Made by a program: the position numbers and the translations under genes. Shown here piece by piece: positions 50,667 to 60,146 of a stretch of DNA of 64,000 nt; position 1 is the stretch's first letter, and each line of letters opens with the position of its first letter. This DNA is from Antedon bifida. Lineage: Eukaryota > Echinodermata > Crinoidea > Comatulida > Antedonidae. The notes below the pieces were generated by a model. The model saw only the letters and a list, made by a program, of their open reading frames with translations, searched no databases and was not told where the DNA came from. The DNA is taken from positions 6,994,001-7,058,000 of the forward strand of contig OY727099.1 of the NCBI GenBank assembly GCA_963402885.1. The letters run 5' to 3'.

Positions 50667-50932
50667 TTAAAGATTCATTGTCCCCCTGAAAAAAAAAATT
50701 ATTTACCTTAAGAAACTAACATTTTAAGCAAAGAATAGTCAAATTGGCTGCCAGCCTATTGGTTTTTGGTTAAATGTAACCGTTTATTTTGGCTGTTTAT
50801 AAGTGAAAACATCATTTTTTGCCTTTTTTTTTTACTATGAAAGTGCTTAACTTCATTAAAGCTGCAAAATGGACTATTCAAAGTCTGATTTTATTAATCT
50901 TCATTTTTCATGATTTTGGGGGACAATACAAT
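50667..50932 (-). mobile_element. Family B MITE, copy 5, in the 3' UTR of the pathogen-related-like gene
   Basis: Left end TTAAAGATTCATTGTCCCCC; right end GGGGGACAATACA with the last TCTTTAA lost. It ends about nine bases from the stop codon of the minus-strand gene and carries AATAAA on that strand (50890-50895). Confidence 0.82.
50890..50895 (-). promoter_or_regulatory. Candidate poly(A) signal inside a MITE
   Basis: AATAAA on the minus strand, 46-51 bases after the TAG of the pathogen-related-like gene, within family B copy 5. Confidence 0.5.
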
Positions 50933-50940
50933 GAATGAAT

Positions 50941-52837
50941 CTAAATCTTGACCGGACAGTTCGGGTTGAATTTCGTCATCGTTGCCATCATGGGATTTGG
51001 ATCGTAGAATACCTGCAGCTTCTCAATCTTTAGTGCGTCATCCACAGTCGCAATACAACATCCCGACATTTCAATTTCTTCGTTCGTTGGTTCGTTTCCT
51101 AGATACGGTCCTGACCATTTCGTCCAATGTCGCCAAGTAAAGGTTACTTTTGGTGGTCCTAAAACAGAGACAAAGTAACTGTGATAAAAGTGTCTGATTT
51201 GTGATAAATGCGGACTCGACTCGTTAATCGATGTATATAGTTAATGACATTTCTTTTTACGTGGAAAAACAACCCCTGTACATAATATTAGATTCAACAT
51301 TTATTTTAAATTTTATTCACAATTTTTTCTGACGGATATGGATTAACCAGGATACATTAAACTTAGTACCACCAATGTTACCCTAATGCGAGCCCCGGCT
51401 GTTGTCATAATAACTGAATAAATGTGTATATGAAATGTTTTTATTGTATTTTTGGTTAGAAATGTTTTAAAAGTATTGACAATGCGCTTTGTAATTTCCT
51501 ACCGAAATCTTTTCAAATTATAATGAGCCTAATTCATAGGACTTATAATCGAAGGTTTTTATAAGGTGTGCTTTTGTGATAAATACATCGGAATTTATAG
51601 AGAAGACTGACCGGTTTTGTGTTTTTGCTTGTGTGCGGAATTGCATTGTGTAGTTTGATTAAGATTTCATTCTTCCTTGGTTTTACTGACCAACTGGCAA
51701 CGATTAAATAGTTTAGTCTGTCTGTCATTGTCCTAGCCCCTTTACATTTTTGTAATTTGACCATAAACTACTCACCAGAAATAACTTCAATAAGTTCCCA
51801 GGCAAAGCCGTCTGGAAAAGCTCCTTTGAACACACCATGGGAGCTTTCATTGGTCTGTCCTTCTCCATTGTACAAGGGGCATTCACTTAAAAGCATATTG
51901 TAGTTTCCCATTCTTATGTTATCTTCAACATTCAGTGGTTTACCGCCATTAACAATGAATTCGTACTTTTCGTGGCTTACCGATTTCCAATCCTATGCAA
52001 TAAAAATATTTTTTTAGTAGCATTTTATGTGTGTGTGAGATGTTTTCAATTACATTAATAATAGATAATAGACAATGACAGAGATACGATGTGATATATT
52101 ATCAGACTGGATTTGTGTGTAAGACAAAATCAAAGGTTACATTTTCTTCTTTCTTTGCTTTAACTGATATCACCTGATAAATGCAATAACTATTACAATT
52201 GAGTTAAATAGTTTTTGAAGTGTTTTTTCTTTCACATAGAGCACTTTAAAAGCCAATTTACACAGACGAGCGGTAAAGGTAATAACAATATAGAATCTAT
52301 TTTATTCCTTTTGATCTTTTATACAAAGCGTGGAGCGGACGGGCGGTTTCCGCTCAGGATAGACACAGATTCTACGTGTGACAAACCTACGCGGTTTTCC
52401 ACTTGCCGTTACCGCTGTCTGTGTAAATTGACCTTAACGAGCAAAAATACGTACTATAATGGTCACCATACAGTTGCTTTATTCCAGATTCATGTCCACA
52501 CACGCCTCCCGGACGATGGGTGGGGTGTTGCGAGATCAGACCAAATAATAGTGGTCTATAATACCCAATCTTATAAATTGAAGGAACTGATAGATAATTT
52601 TTGGATACAAAGAAAAAAAATGTTATCACTTACTTCTTTGTCCATTTTATGGGTACTTTCCATTTCCCAGGTTTTGACAAGATTCTCTACTAACTTCTCC
52701 AACGATCCGGGTTCATGTTGACGCGTCTTCTCTTCCAGGTATTTTTTGTCGACCAGATCGTAGTTAGGTTTTCCTTTCCTCCATCTGATGTTAGGATCTT
52801 CCATGTGATCTCTTACTGGTGTTTCCAGAGCTGCCAT
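50941..52837 (-). CDS. Pathogen-related protein-like gene (SnoaL/NTF2-like fold), complete
   Basis: Three exons on the minus strand: 52837-52634, 51992-51776, 51158-50941 (stop TAG). Donors GAA/GTAAGT and TCTG/GTGAGT, acceptors TTGCATAG and TGTTTTAG; phases 0 and 1 join cleanly to 212 residues. Residues 17-65 (IRWRKGKPNYDLVDKKYLEE, SLEKLVENLVKTWEMESTHK), EKYEFIVNGGKPL, FPDGFAWELIEVISGPPKVT and TWRHWTKWSGPYLG run in the same order as the plant pathogen-related proteins (barley: GAPPNYDVVNKLFEEGRT, VKTWEMEMFHK, FPRGFAVEVLDVYSGPPRI, FRHWGYMEGPFKG). These are small proteins with a predicted SnoaL-like fold and unknown biochemical role; no signal peptide is seen, so it is probably cytosolic. Length matches the plant family. 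The family assignment is firm; the function is not known. Confidence 0.9.
52246..52437. mobile_element. Family F MITE, copy 2, in intron 1 of the pathogen-related-like gene
   Basis: TTAAAAGCCAATTTACACAG and CTGTGTAAATTGACCTTAA, with TTAA at both ends. The inner stem (GACGAGCGGTAA / TTACCGCTGTC) matches copy 1 at 37.5 kb. Confidence 0.83.
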
Positions 52838-54150
52838 AGTGTATAAAGTTAACCTAACCGTTGATTCGACTTTTTAGCTTCAAGTGAATAATATAACTGA
52901 TTCCGTGTGCGAACGGGTAATAAATAGTTGTGGTTCATTCAAGCTTATCAATAGGTCAACTCAAAGGTATTGATAATCATTCATTTTGATACGTCATAAT
53001 GTTCATGAAGTTATTTGACATGAATATTCATGGTAGTCTTGTGGATCTATTGAGAGGGAGGGGAACGAAACGGTACAGTTATAGTTACGATAATTCTTTC
53101 AATAATTAATTTTATTTGGTAAAAATCATTGTCAACATAGACAACTAGAAAAATACACATAAAATGGGTTTAAACTTGTAAAAACTGCACTACAACAATA
53201 AAAAGCAGAAAAGCGTGAGTTCAAATGTTGAAAAAAAATACAGCTATAAGATTACAGTAAAAAATACGTTAAAAAAGGTATAAAAATTGAAATACCAATT
53301 GAATGTATAATACACTAAAAATATAAAAGTGGTTTGAAAAAGTTGAATTGATTTGGCAATATAAGATTTGAGCAGGATAGCCCCAAAAAATACCAAATTA
53401 TTCAGGTTTATTTCCGTTTTTAGGGCTCTTGAAATAACACAGTAATAATAATTGTTAATCACAAACTTTTTAACAGTTAAGATGTACGGTGTAGCACAGT
53501 TAAGTACACTCTTATGGACACTTAATTTTTAACTATAACTATCTTCAACATTCTATTATTTGAATAGACTAAATTTGTCGAGCTCTTTTTGTTCAAGTCG
53601 AAAAATATTGCAGAGGGAAGAATGAGATTCCTCGGTACCTAGTGTAAATACATTTTAGTTGATTTGTTTTTCGACTAAATCACGTTTGCATTATTACATA
53701 CAACGAGTTTGCGTGTGTGCGCTAGTAAGTCGCTTTATATATGCTTTCAAGTGTCTGGGCCAGACGACCCCACTAAGTTAATTTTCAAAAGAAATTTATG
53801 GTAACAGAATGAAAAATAACCTTTGCGAAGTTTAAATACATTTATGCTCGGCTGCAAGAACTAGCATTGTCTGTTCAATGAATACTCTTCTGTATTCACG
53901 TCAGAGGCTTTTTAATAAAGGTAGGGATGTATGAAGATATTACAATTAGAAATGGCGTTCTTGCAGGGAAATATTTTAACATAATCCAGTTTTAAAATTT
54001 AGTTTTCTATTCTTTTTAAACGGCTTGTTCTGGGAAAAAATCTATACTAAAACTTGACAAAAATTTATTCCTGAATTAAAACTATTAAAAATAGGCAACT
54101 ATCTTTAACACATTTTTTTTAGCAACCTCACTCAACAATAATCACTTAAC

Positions 54151-54437
54151 TCGAGTCAAATTGCCGAGCGGTTAAGGCAGGGGCGCCGTTTACCGTACCC
54201 AAAGAGCCAACAAATCGGCGAGGATCGACTCGCTCCTAGTTCTGGTGGTGGAAGTCTTCTCGGATAAGGACTATAAACGGTGCGCACTTTAAAGAACCCA
54301 GTTCATTATTCAGTAGGGGGTTACCCTGGTAGCCCCTGTATCAGGGGATTATCACCTATCTGATAGAACAGTGATTAATTTACTATTGGTAATCCTTGGC
54401 CACATTACCTAAAGACATAAAAGAAAATAAATAATAT
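54151..54437 (+). repeat. tRNA-derived SINE, type 1, best copy
   Basis: A box TTGCCGAGCGGTTAAGGC, B-box-like GAGGATCGACTCGC, body with GTGCGCACTTTAAAGAACCC and GGGGGTTACCCTGGT, 3' block GGTAATCCTTGGCCACATTA and tail AAGAAAATAAATAAT. The head resembles a Leu/Ser tRNA. Confidence 0.78.
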
Positions 54438-54533
54438 AAAGCTTGGTTACCATGGGACGCAGCGTAAGGACGTAAGCCGCAACGCAAATAAAAAATTGAC
54501 CAATCACAAGTGTTGAGGCTTTTACTTGTTTGT
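54435..54533. mobile_element. Family D MITE, half copy
   Basis: ATAAAGCTTGGTTACCATGG, then GACGCAGCGTAAGGACGTAA and TTGACCAATCACAAG; the right arm is missing. It starts exactly at the tail of the SINE before it. Confidence 0.7.
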
Positions 54534-55218
54534 CCTAGTGTGTCCATGCCCTATATTTACTTTATAAATGTATTTTGTGATAGTATTAAGTGCACCAAAG
54601 ACATGGTACAATATACATATGTAACGCTCGTAGCGTCGTACGTTAAGCGGTATACAACAAAAAAAACTTCCAACCAGGTTTTGCACTTCACAATTGATTT
54701 ATTGTGGTTCAAACTGAAAATGTAATAAAATAATACAATAAAGAACTACAATGTATCCAGGTAATTAGCAAAATGTAGAAATGGTATTAAGCCTAAACTA
54801 AACTAAAGAGAGTAATCAAAGGAAGCAAAATAACGAACTTACATCACTGGCCTGTCTGGTGTAATACAAAGGTGTGCATGTGATTACCGCTCACGAAAGA
54901 AAAGAACAACGACAAGCGCAGCACAGTAAAAGGGAATAGAAACAAAAGAACGGGAAATTTACATATTATGTCAGGTGCAGTTTAACATAGCAGAAATAAA
55001 GCGTTGCGTTACTAACAACATACATGCATTTATAGACAGTTTTACAATTTATTCTAATAATAAAGCAACGGAAGATTTATTTTGGTTTTTTTAACGCAGC
55101 AGTAATTTGGTTTTTCCCAATGTTGTTGTCAATGTAGAGGGCGTTAATAAGTACAAGAGTCACACAACAGAAAACCAACCAGTAAGTACGCCACCAACAC
55201 CCACCAGCTCAGAGGAAA

Positions 55219-58200
55219 ATGGCGAAAATGTTTTCAGTTAATAATATGTTGTTGGTTTTTTGTATTGTTTTCTGTTGCTTAAATTCAGTTGAAGGTGCTT
55301 CGGAACCATGTAGATCAGATGCTTGTTTAGATTGCCCAAATTCCTGTACCTGTAGTATTTCTACAGCTAATTGTTCGAGATTAGGTTTCACCGGGTTTCC
55401 GGGAAAGCTAGGCGATTACGAATTCATGTAAGTAGGTACTAAAACCACCATTCGAATCGGTATTGAAAGACATAACAGAAGAATAAGAAAATTGTCCTGG
55501 CCTAGCTATGTGGCCTGTGTCTGCAGTGGTAAAACATTAAAATCCCCCAAATTGGACACCCAAAAATCCAAATACAGTCTCAAAGAACAGACAGACATTC
55601 CCATTTTATTATTTCATCAAAAAGGAGGCTGGTCATCTGTATATAAATAGTTATAATAGGGCCTGATCCAATTTACCCAATGCACTTCCAGGGTTTAATT
55701 TTACGCCGTGGCTAAAGATACGGTAACGTATCCATACTTCTAAAAACTAATAGTACGGTAATTATAGAGGTCGCTGCAATTTGCTAAAGGTACAATAAAA
55801 TGGCACAATAAAATGGCATTCCTAAAACTCATTCCTAAATATAACAAGAAATATTTCTTACAAAAAACGCTGCTCGCTTATTGACGTAACAGTTTTAAAG
55901 ATATATTGTCCCTTTGAAAAATATTTTTTATTTTCAATTTGTTTTTGAATTTGTCATTTTTATTGTCACATAATAGTTATTTTACCTGAAAAAATGTAAT
56001 TTAAAGCAAAAAATACCTAAATTGTCTGTCAGACAATTGTTTTTTTTTCAGCTGAAATGAATTTCCTCTGGTATATCTGCCAACATTAAAGTAAAAAAAA
56101 CAAATCTGTTGAGACATTATCAATACCTCCGTATCAAAAGTTACACCTAAATCTCTCTCATTATGCTTTGAGTTCAACGTTGTTCATGTAATGTAGGAAA
56201 TCAGGATTACGTCTGCCATAGTGGATAACTTTACATTTATCTTCGTTAAAAGGCACTGCCATTTTTTCGGCCATGCAGACAAGGCGTCAATATCAACTTG
56301 GAGGTTTAATTTATCTGCATCTGAATTTACAACTCTTTATGATATAATTATAAGTTCTATCAGCTAGACTCAGAGGCCAAATACATGTTATTGATATGCT
56401 TGCTTCAATGTTAAATTGATTTTAAAAAGATTGAAATATTGAGTACTATATACTCATAAGCGCTAATCATCATTGTATTAAATTATAAATACACTATTAA
56501 AAAATGCATTCATGTATAAATATTTATATTTATTTATGGAACTTTATTTCGTTTTTCAGTGATTTTAGTAAAAACAATTTCACCATGGTTGTATCTAGTG
56601 CTTTGCCAGGACATCCAAGCCTAAAAAATCTGTAAATATAAAATTGTATTTTATTATCAATATTTTAGAATTTATCTAGAAATATAAAATGCTATATTTA
56701 TGTTAGTATCAATATTTTAGAATGTAATGCGTAATAATCTAACTTAGATGTTTGTTCATGAAATTGATATGTAGTTCCTTGATAGTAAACAGTAAGGAAC
56801 TACATATCAATATACTATCGAAACCAGAAGAAATGTTTTCATTGTTCATGAAATTGTTATGCTTTTATTTTAGTGATCTGAGCAGGAATCTCATAAAAAG
56901 ATTGAATAACCAATCATTTGACGGTCTTGAAAGTCTTGAAGAGATGTAAGTGGTAATGTGTTTATTTAATATTACTGTACGCTGACAAAATGATGTATTT
57001 TGCAAGAGAATTATACTTTAATTTTCACTTTACCACATCAGTCTACAATTCCACTCACCATGGATTGCTTGAAGTTAAAAAATATGATTGATTGTTTTAT
57101 TTATTTTTTTTTAGTTTTAATTATTAAACAGAGTCACACAGAACAAACAAAACAATTTAAAAATCAGTACAACAGTAAGACTCGAGTTAACTAATTGGAT
57201 ATCTAAAATACTTAAATTAAATACTAAATACTACCATATTCGACTTAAAAAAAAAGAATTTGAAAAAGTTGATAAATTGTGGCCATTTGTCAATATATCT
57301 TCATATGCAAATGAATAACATAATTCAATTCATTATCATATCATTTATACTAATTTGCAACCCAAATAACATGATGATATGTTACACTGTGATTGACTTG
57401 GCAAGCTAAGGTTCTAGTAATTATCTTTTTCTCTTTTTTCATCAGAAATCTTTCATACAATAAATTGAACATTTTAGCTGATAATGCATTCCCAAACCTA
57501 GCGAATCTCACAATATTGTAAGTATTACATTTTTTTATCAATGTTAAGCTCTGTCTACACTATCAAACTTTATGTGACAAGAAAATGTGATGTGCCTATA
57601 TATAATGTACATGATGATGTCATATCACTACCATATTTAAGCATATCACCACCATATTTGGGCACATCACACTTTTTTTGTCAAACTAGTTTGAGTGTAG
57701 ACAGAGCTTTACAGATCAGAGGCTTTATGACATTGCCATACTACTGTTATGTGTTGTATTCTTGTATATAAGGTGTTATGTAGTGTACTTTGGCATTAGG
57801 GAGCGTTCAACGACCAACCTAGATCAGGTCAATCAATGTTTTGTTGGTCGTCGAACCTAGAAAACTATGTCAGGGTGGAGAGCAATGGTCCCAATATCTC
57901 CACTGTCTACACTTGACAAAAAAAAAGTGTGATGTTCCCAAATATGGTAGTATTTGATAGTGTAGATAGAGCTTTATGAAAAGAGCTTACAGAATATACA
58001 TACTGGCAAATTAGCTAAAATTTAATGTATGTAATTAGTTCTTTAATTGTTACATTTTTCTTTTCTTAGGAATTTAGGCAACAATGACTTGTCAAGTTTT
58101 AATCCTGTTGCTTTTGTGCCGAATATGATAAGAATGGAGAAGCTTTTGTTAAACGATAACAAATTTGCTACGTTGTCGGATGTTACCGCAAGTACATTCC

Positions 58201-60022
58201 CGAACCTACAACAGTTGTAAGTATTCAATTGTGAACGTAGCGGTTTAAAATCTGGCGATCTTTTTTTTTAAAACGTCACTTTGTTATTATAATTATTATT
58301 TCTTTATACTGGGTAGCGTTTTCAGTCAAAGATTCTTGTCCCAGAGGGCCCAGTTATGATGAGTGGCTGTTTATGATGAGTGGCTGTGTGTGACGGTGGA
58401 TGTGTGTGACCGTGGCTGTGTGTGACCATAGCTGTGTGTGTATACTAATACACCGGGGTAACCCCCTACACATCTCGAAAGATGTACTAGGTACTAGTGC
58501 ACATGAGCTAGATGTGTACACTGGACTTTTGGTTTATAGTCCATATCAAAGAAGACTCGTTTTACCACCAGAACAATGGAGCGAGTGAGCCTCGAACCTT
58601 TGGCGATGGCTACATAATTATGGTTCCACTGTATTAATCGCTCGTTTACTCATTCTATGCATGATCGTACGTTTTGGAGAGGAATGTACAGAATGACAGA
58701 GTCACATCTTGGCCTAAGATGATTGTACAATAAAATCTAAGCCTAGAAATATACTGTATTAGTACTATATACTATATTAGTCCCCCTTGTTCTATTACAT
58801 TCTATGCCTCCTCCTGAGCTGGCTTACTATTAGTGTTGTTGTAGTTTTGTTTGCGGTACACCATGTATATTAGTTCTCGAAAGAACTGTTGAGTTTCTTG
58901 ACGTTTCGCTCAATATGCTTTGGTCGTCCTCAGGAGTAAGAATGCAGAAAGTCCAGGAACTTCAAGTTTGCACCGCAAAGTTATATCAACATTTGATTTC
59001 GCTATGCAAACCTTCAAACAATATATTATATTATATACTTTGTAATTTATAGTCATAAGTATATACTACCATTATATATATTAATTTTTTACTATTGGTT
59101 GATTTTGTATTTTGAGTACAGTGTATTAGTTAGTTCTATTGCAGGTACCTACTGTATGCATGTTGAGCTTTTTGTAAACATTTTGTGTTTTTCTTAATGT
59201 CAGAGATCTTAGCGGTAATTTGATCCAATGTGATGAGAATATGAAATGGATTGCGACATTTCTGGGAAAAGAAGATACCTCCGTACAAGGCACGTGTGAT
59301 GGCCCTGTTCAACTTAGTGGCAAAAATCTTGATGCAGTTCTAATGCAACAATTTAGTGGTAATTGATCTTTTTTGTTCAAATGATTGTCATTCATATATT
59401 CTGGCTTCCTAGAAACACAAGCCTTGATGTACTTATGTAATATCCTCGTTATTCAATGTATATTCCACATGACATGAAATCCCGGTCAGTTAGCATGTCC
59501 AGCATTTAAACAGTTTTATTTAATGTTTTCCAGATCCTACATATACAGTTCAACCAACCACAATGCTGATGACAAAGAATAATATGGAAACAACAGTGAA
59601 AGACAAGAACAGTCCAGAAGAATCTGGTGGAGCAAGTAAGTATGCACTGTTTGTGATGACCTATGACCTATGACATCATGTTTATTTATATATAATTCTG
59701 AATGTTATTGTTTTGAAATAGATCCAGCAGCAATTGAGTTACCAATCCTTTTCACACTGATAATATTATATTACTGACGACCTATGACCTATGACATCAT
59801 GTTTATTTATATATAATTCTGAATGTTATTGTTTTATAAATAGATGCAGCAGCAATTGTCATACCAATCATTTTCGTACTGGTAATATTGATAGTACTCG
59901 CGGTCATATTCTACAAGAAGTACCATCAGCCACGACAAGCCACGAACAAGAAGTACAGTGCAGTGAGCAAAGAGCAAAATACCGGTAATAGAGTTTACAG
60001 TGACGTTACTACAGACTTATAA
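55219..60022 (+). CDS. Leucine-rich-repeat type I membrane protein
   Basis: Exons 55219-55427, 56560-56631, 56874-56945, 57446-57517, 58070-58216, 59204-59358, 59534-59635, 59844-60022; all are GT-AG and phases agree, giving 335 residues. Order: signal peptide (residues 1-27, hydrophobic LLVFCIVFCCLNSVEG), an LRR N-terminal cysteine cap (CLDCPNSCTCSISTANC), LRRs of 24 residues, mostly one per 72-base exon (LDLSRNLIKRLNNQSFDGLE, INLSYNKLNILADNAFPNLA), a cysteine C-cap (LIQCDENMKWIATFL ... GTC), a Thr-rich stalk, a transmembrane helix (IVIPIIFVLVILIVLAVIFY) and a short basic tail with YSAV and YSDV, possible YxxPhi sorting motifs. The fold points to an adhesion or recognition receptor; ligand and orthologue are unknown. 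Start chosen because the Met precedes a clean signal peptide. Confidence 0.9.
55894..56045 (-). mobile_element. Family B MITE, copy 6, truncated
   Basis: Left end TTAAAGATATATTGTCCC and the ACCTGAAAAAATGTAATTTA block; breaks off after TCTGTCAGACAATTG, where LINE-like sequence begins. Confidence 0.7.
56046..56335 (-). pseudogene. Degraded LINE reverse transcriptase fragment
   Basis: On the minus strand, LQVDIDALSAWPKKWQ, then in another frame PFNEDKCKVIHYGRRNPDFL and HYMNNVELKA, then after a stop ERDLGVTFD. These are consecutive blocks of a CR1/Jockey-type non-LTR reverse transcriptase just after the catalytic region. At least one frameshift and one stop make it a dead fragment in the first intron of the LRR gene. 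It is a different lineage from the 22-25 kb LINE, whose equivalent block reads differently. Confidence 0.75.
57544..57711 (-). mobile_element. Family A MITE, copy 15
   Basis: Reverse orientation, two internal units, ends TTAAGCTCTGTCTACACTAT and GTGTAGACAGAGCTTTA. Starts 27 bases after an LRR exon. Confidence 0.86.
57803..57858. repeat. Short inverted repeat
   Basis: GTTCAACGACCAAC and GTTGGTCGTCGAAC are nearly perfect inverted arms separated by about 25 bases; a hairpin of unknown origin. Confidence 0.7.
57903..57975 (+). mobile_element. Family A MITE, copy 16, minimal form
   Basis: Only 73 bp: CTGTCTACACTTGACAAAAA, one AAATATGGTAG and TTTGATAGTGTAGATAGAGC. The centre and one arm are largely deleted. 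Confidence 0.72.
58356..58443. repeat. Degenerate GTGGCTGTGTGTGAC minisatellite
   Basis: Five to six imperfect units of 15-19 bases in the intron after the LRR exon at 58070-58216. Confidence 0.8.
58440..58660 (-). repeat. tRNA-derived SINE, type 1
   Basis: Read on the minus strand: A-box-like AACGAGCGATTAATAC, B box AAAGGTTCGAGGCTC, TTCTGGTGGTAAAACGAGTC, TGTACACATCTAGCTCATGT and GGGGGTTACCCCGGTGT. Confidence 0.75.
59653..59892 (+). repeat. Tandem duplication of about 120 bases spanning the LRR gene's last acceptor
   Basis: GACCTATGACCTATGACATC through ATTGTTTT, an acceptor, and GCAGCAATTG...ACTG(A/G)TAATATT occur twice (about 59653-59770 and 59772-59892). Confidence 0.9.
59722..59777 (+). 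CDS. Alternative 3' end of the LRR gene (upstream acceptor)
   Basis: In the first copy of the duplication, acceptor TTTTGAAATAG lets the stalk exon read NPAAIELPILFTLIILYY and then TGA (59775-59777). The product would end in a hydrophobic tail straight after the stalk residues SGGA and lack the cytoplasmic tail. This resembles a GPI-attachment signal or a tailless membrane form. It may instead be an unused decayed duplicate; no transcript evidence is available. Confidence 0.45.
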
Positions 60023-60140
60023 TTGGGTCTGTAGTTTGTGTTGCAGATTTTAATAGTGGTAAAAAGCTTTGTTTATCGTGTGTTACTGTGGCTTCTAGAT
60101 TTAATTATCTAAGAGAAGTAACATGTTTTATATTCAATAC

Positions 60141-60146
60141 AATAAA
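60141..60146 (+). promoter_or_regulatory. Candidate poly(A) signal of the LRR gene
   Basis: AATAAA, 119 bases after the stop codon; the first such hexamer downstream. Confidence 0.5.

Larger units (their letters stand above)
45714..50940 (+). other. 3' UTR of the ARHGAP39-like gene and intergenic sequence
   Basis: Candidate AATAAA signals lie at 48776, 48839, 48907 and 49424; which is used cannot be told. The stretch contains a 24-base minisatellite, MITEs of families A, B, D and G and a type 2 SINE. A 140-codon open frame at 49.84-50.27 kb has no recognisable domain and is not called. Confidence 0.5.
52838..55218. other. Intergenic region between divergent genes
   Basis: Lies between the minus-strand pathogen-related-like gene and the plus-strand LRR gene, so both promoters should be here. 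Recognised contents are one type 1 SINE and half of a family D MITE. I see no clear TATA box or CpG island. Confidence 0.5.

Noticed and set aside
52215-52721. 168-codon open frame on the plus strand
   Set aside because: It runs antisense through exon 1 and intron 1 of the pathogen-related-like gene and through a family F MITE; a shadow frame.
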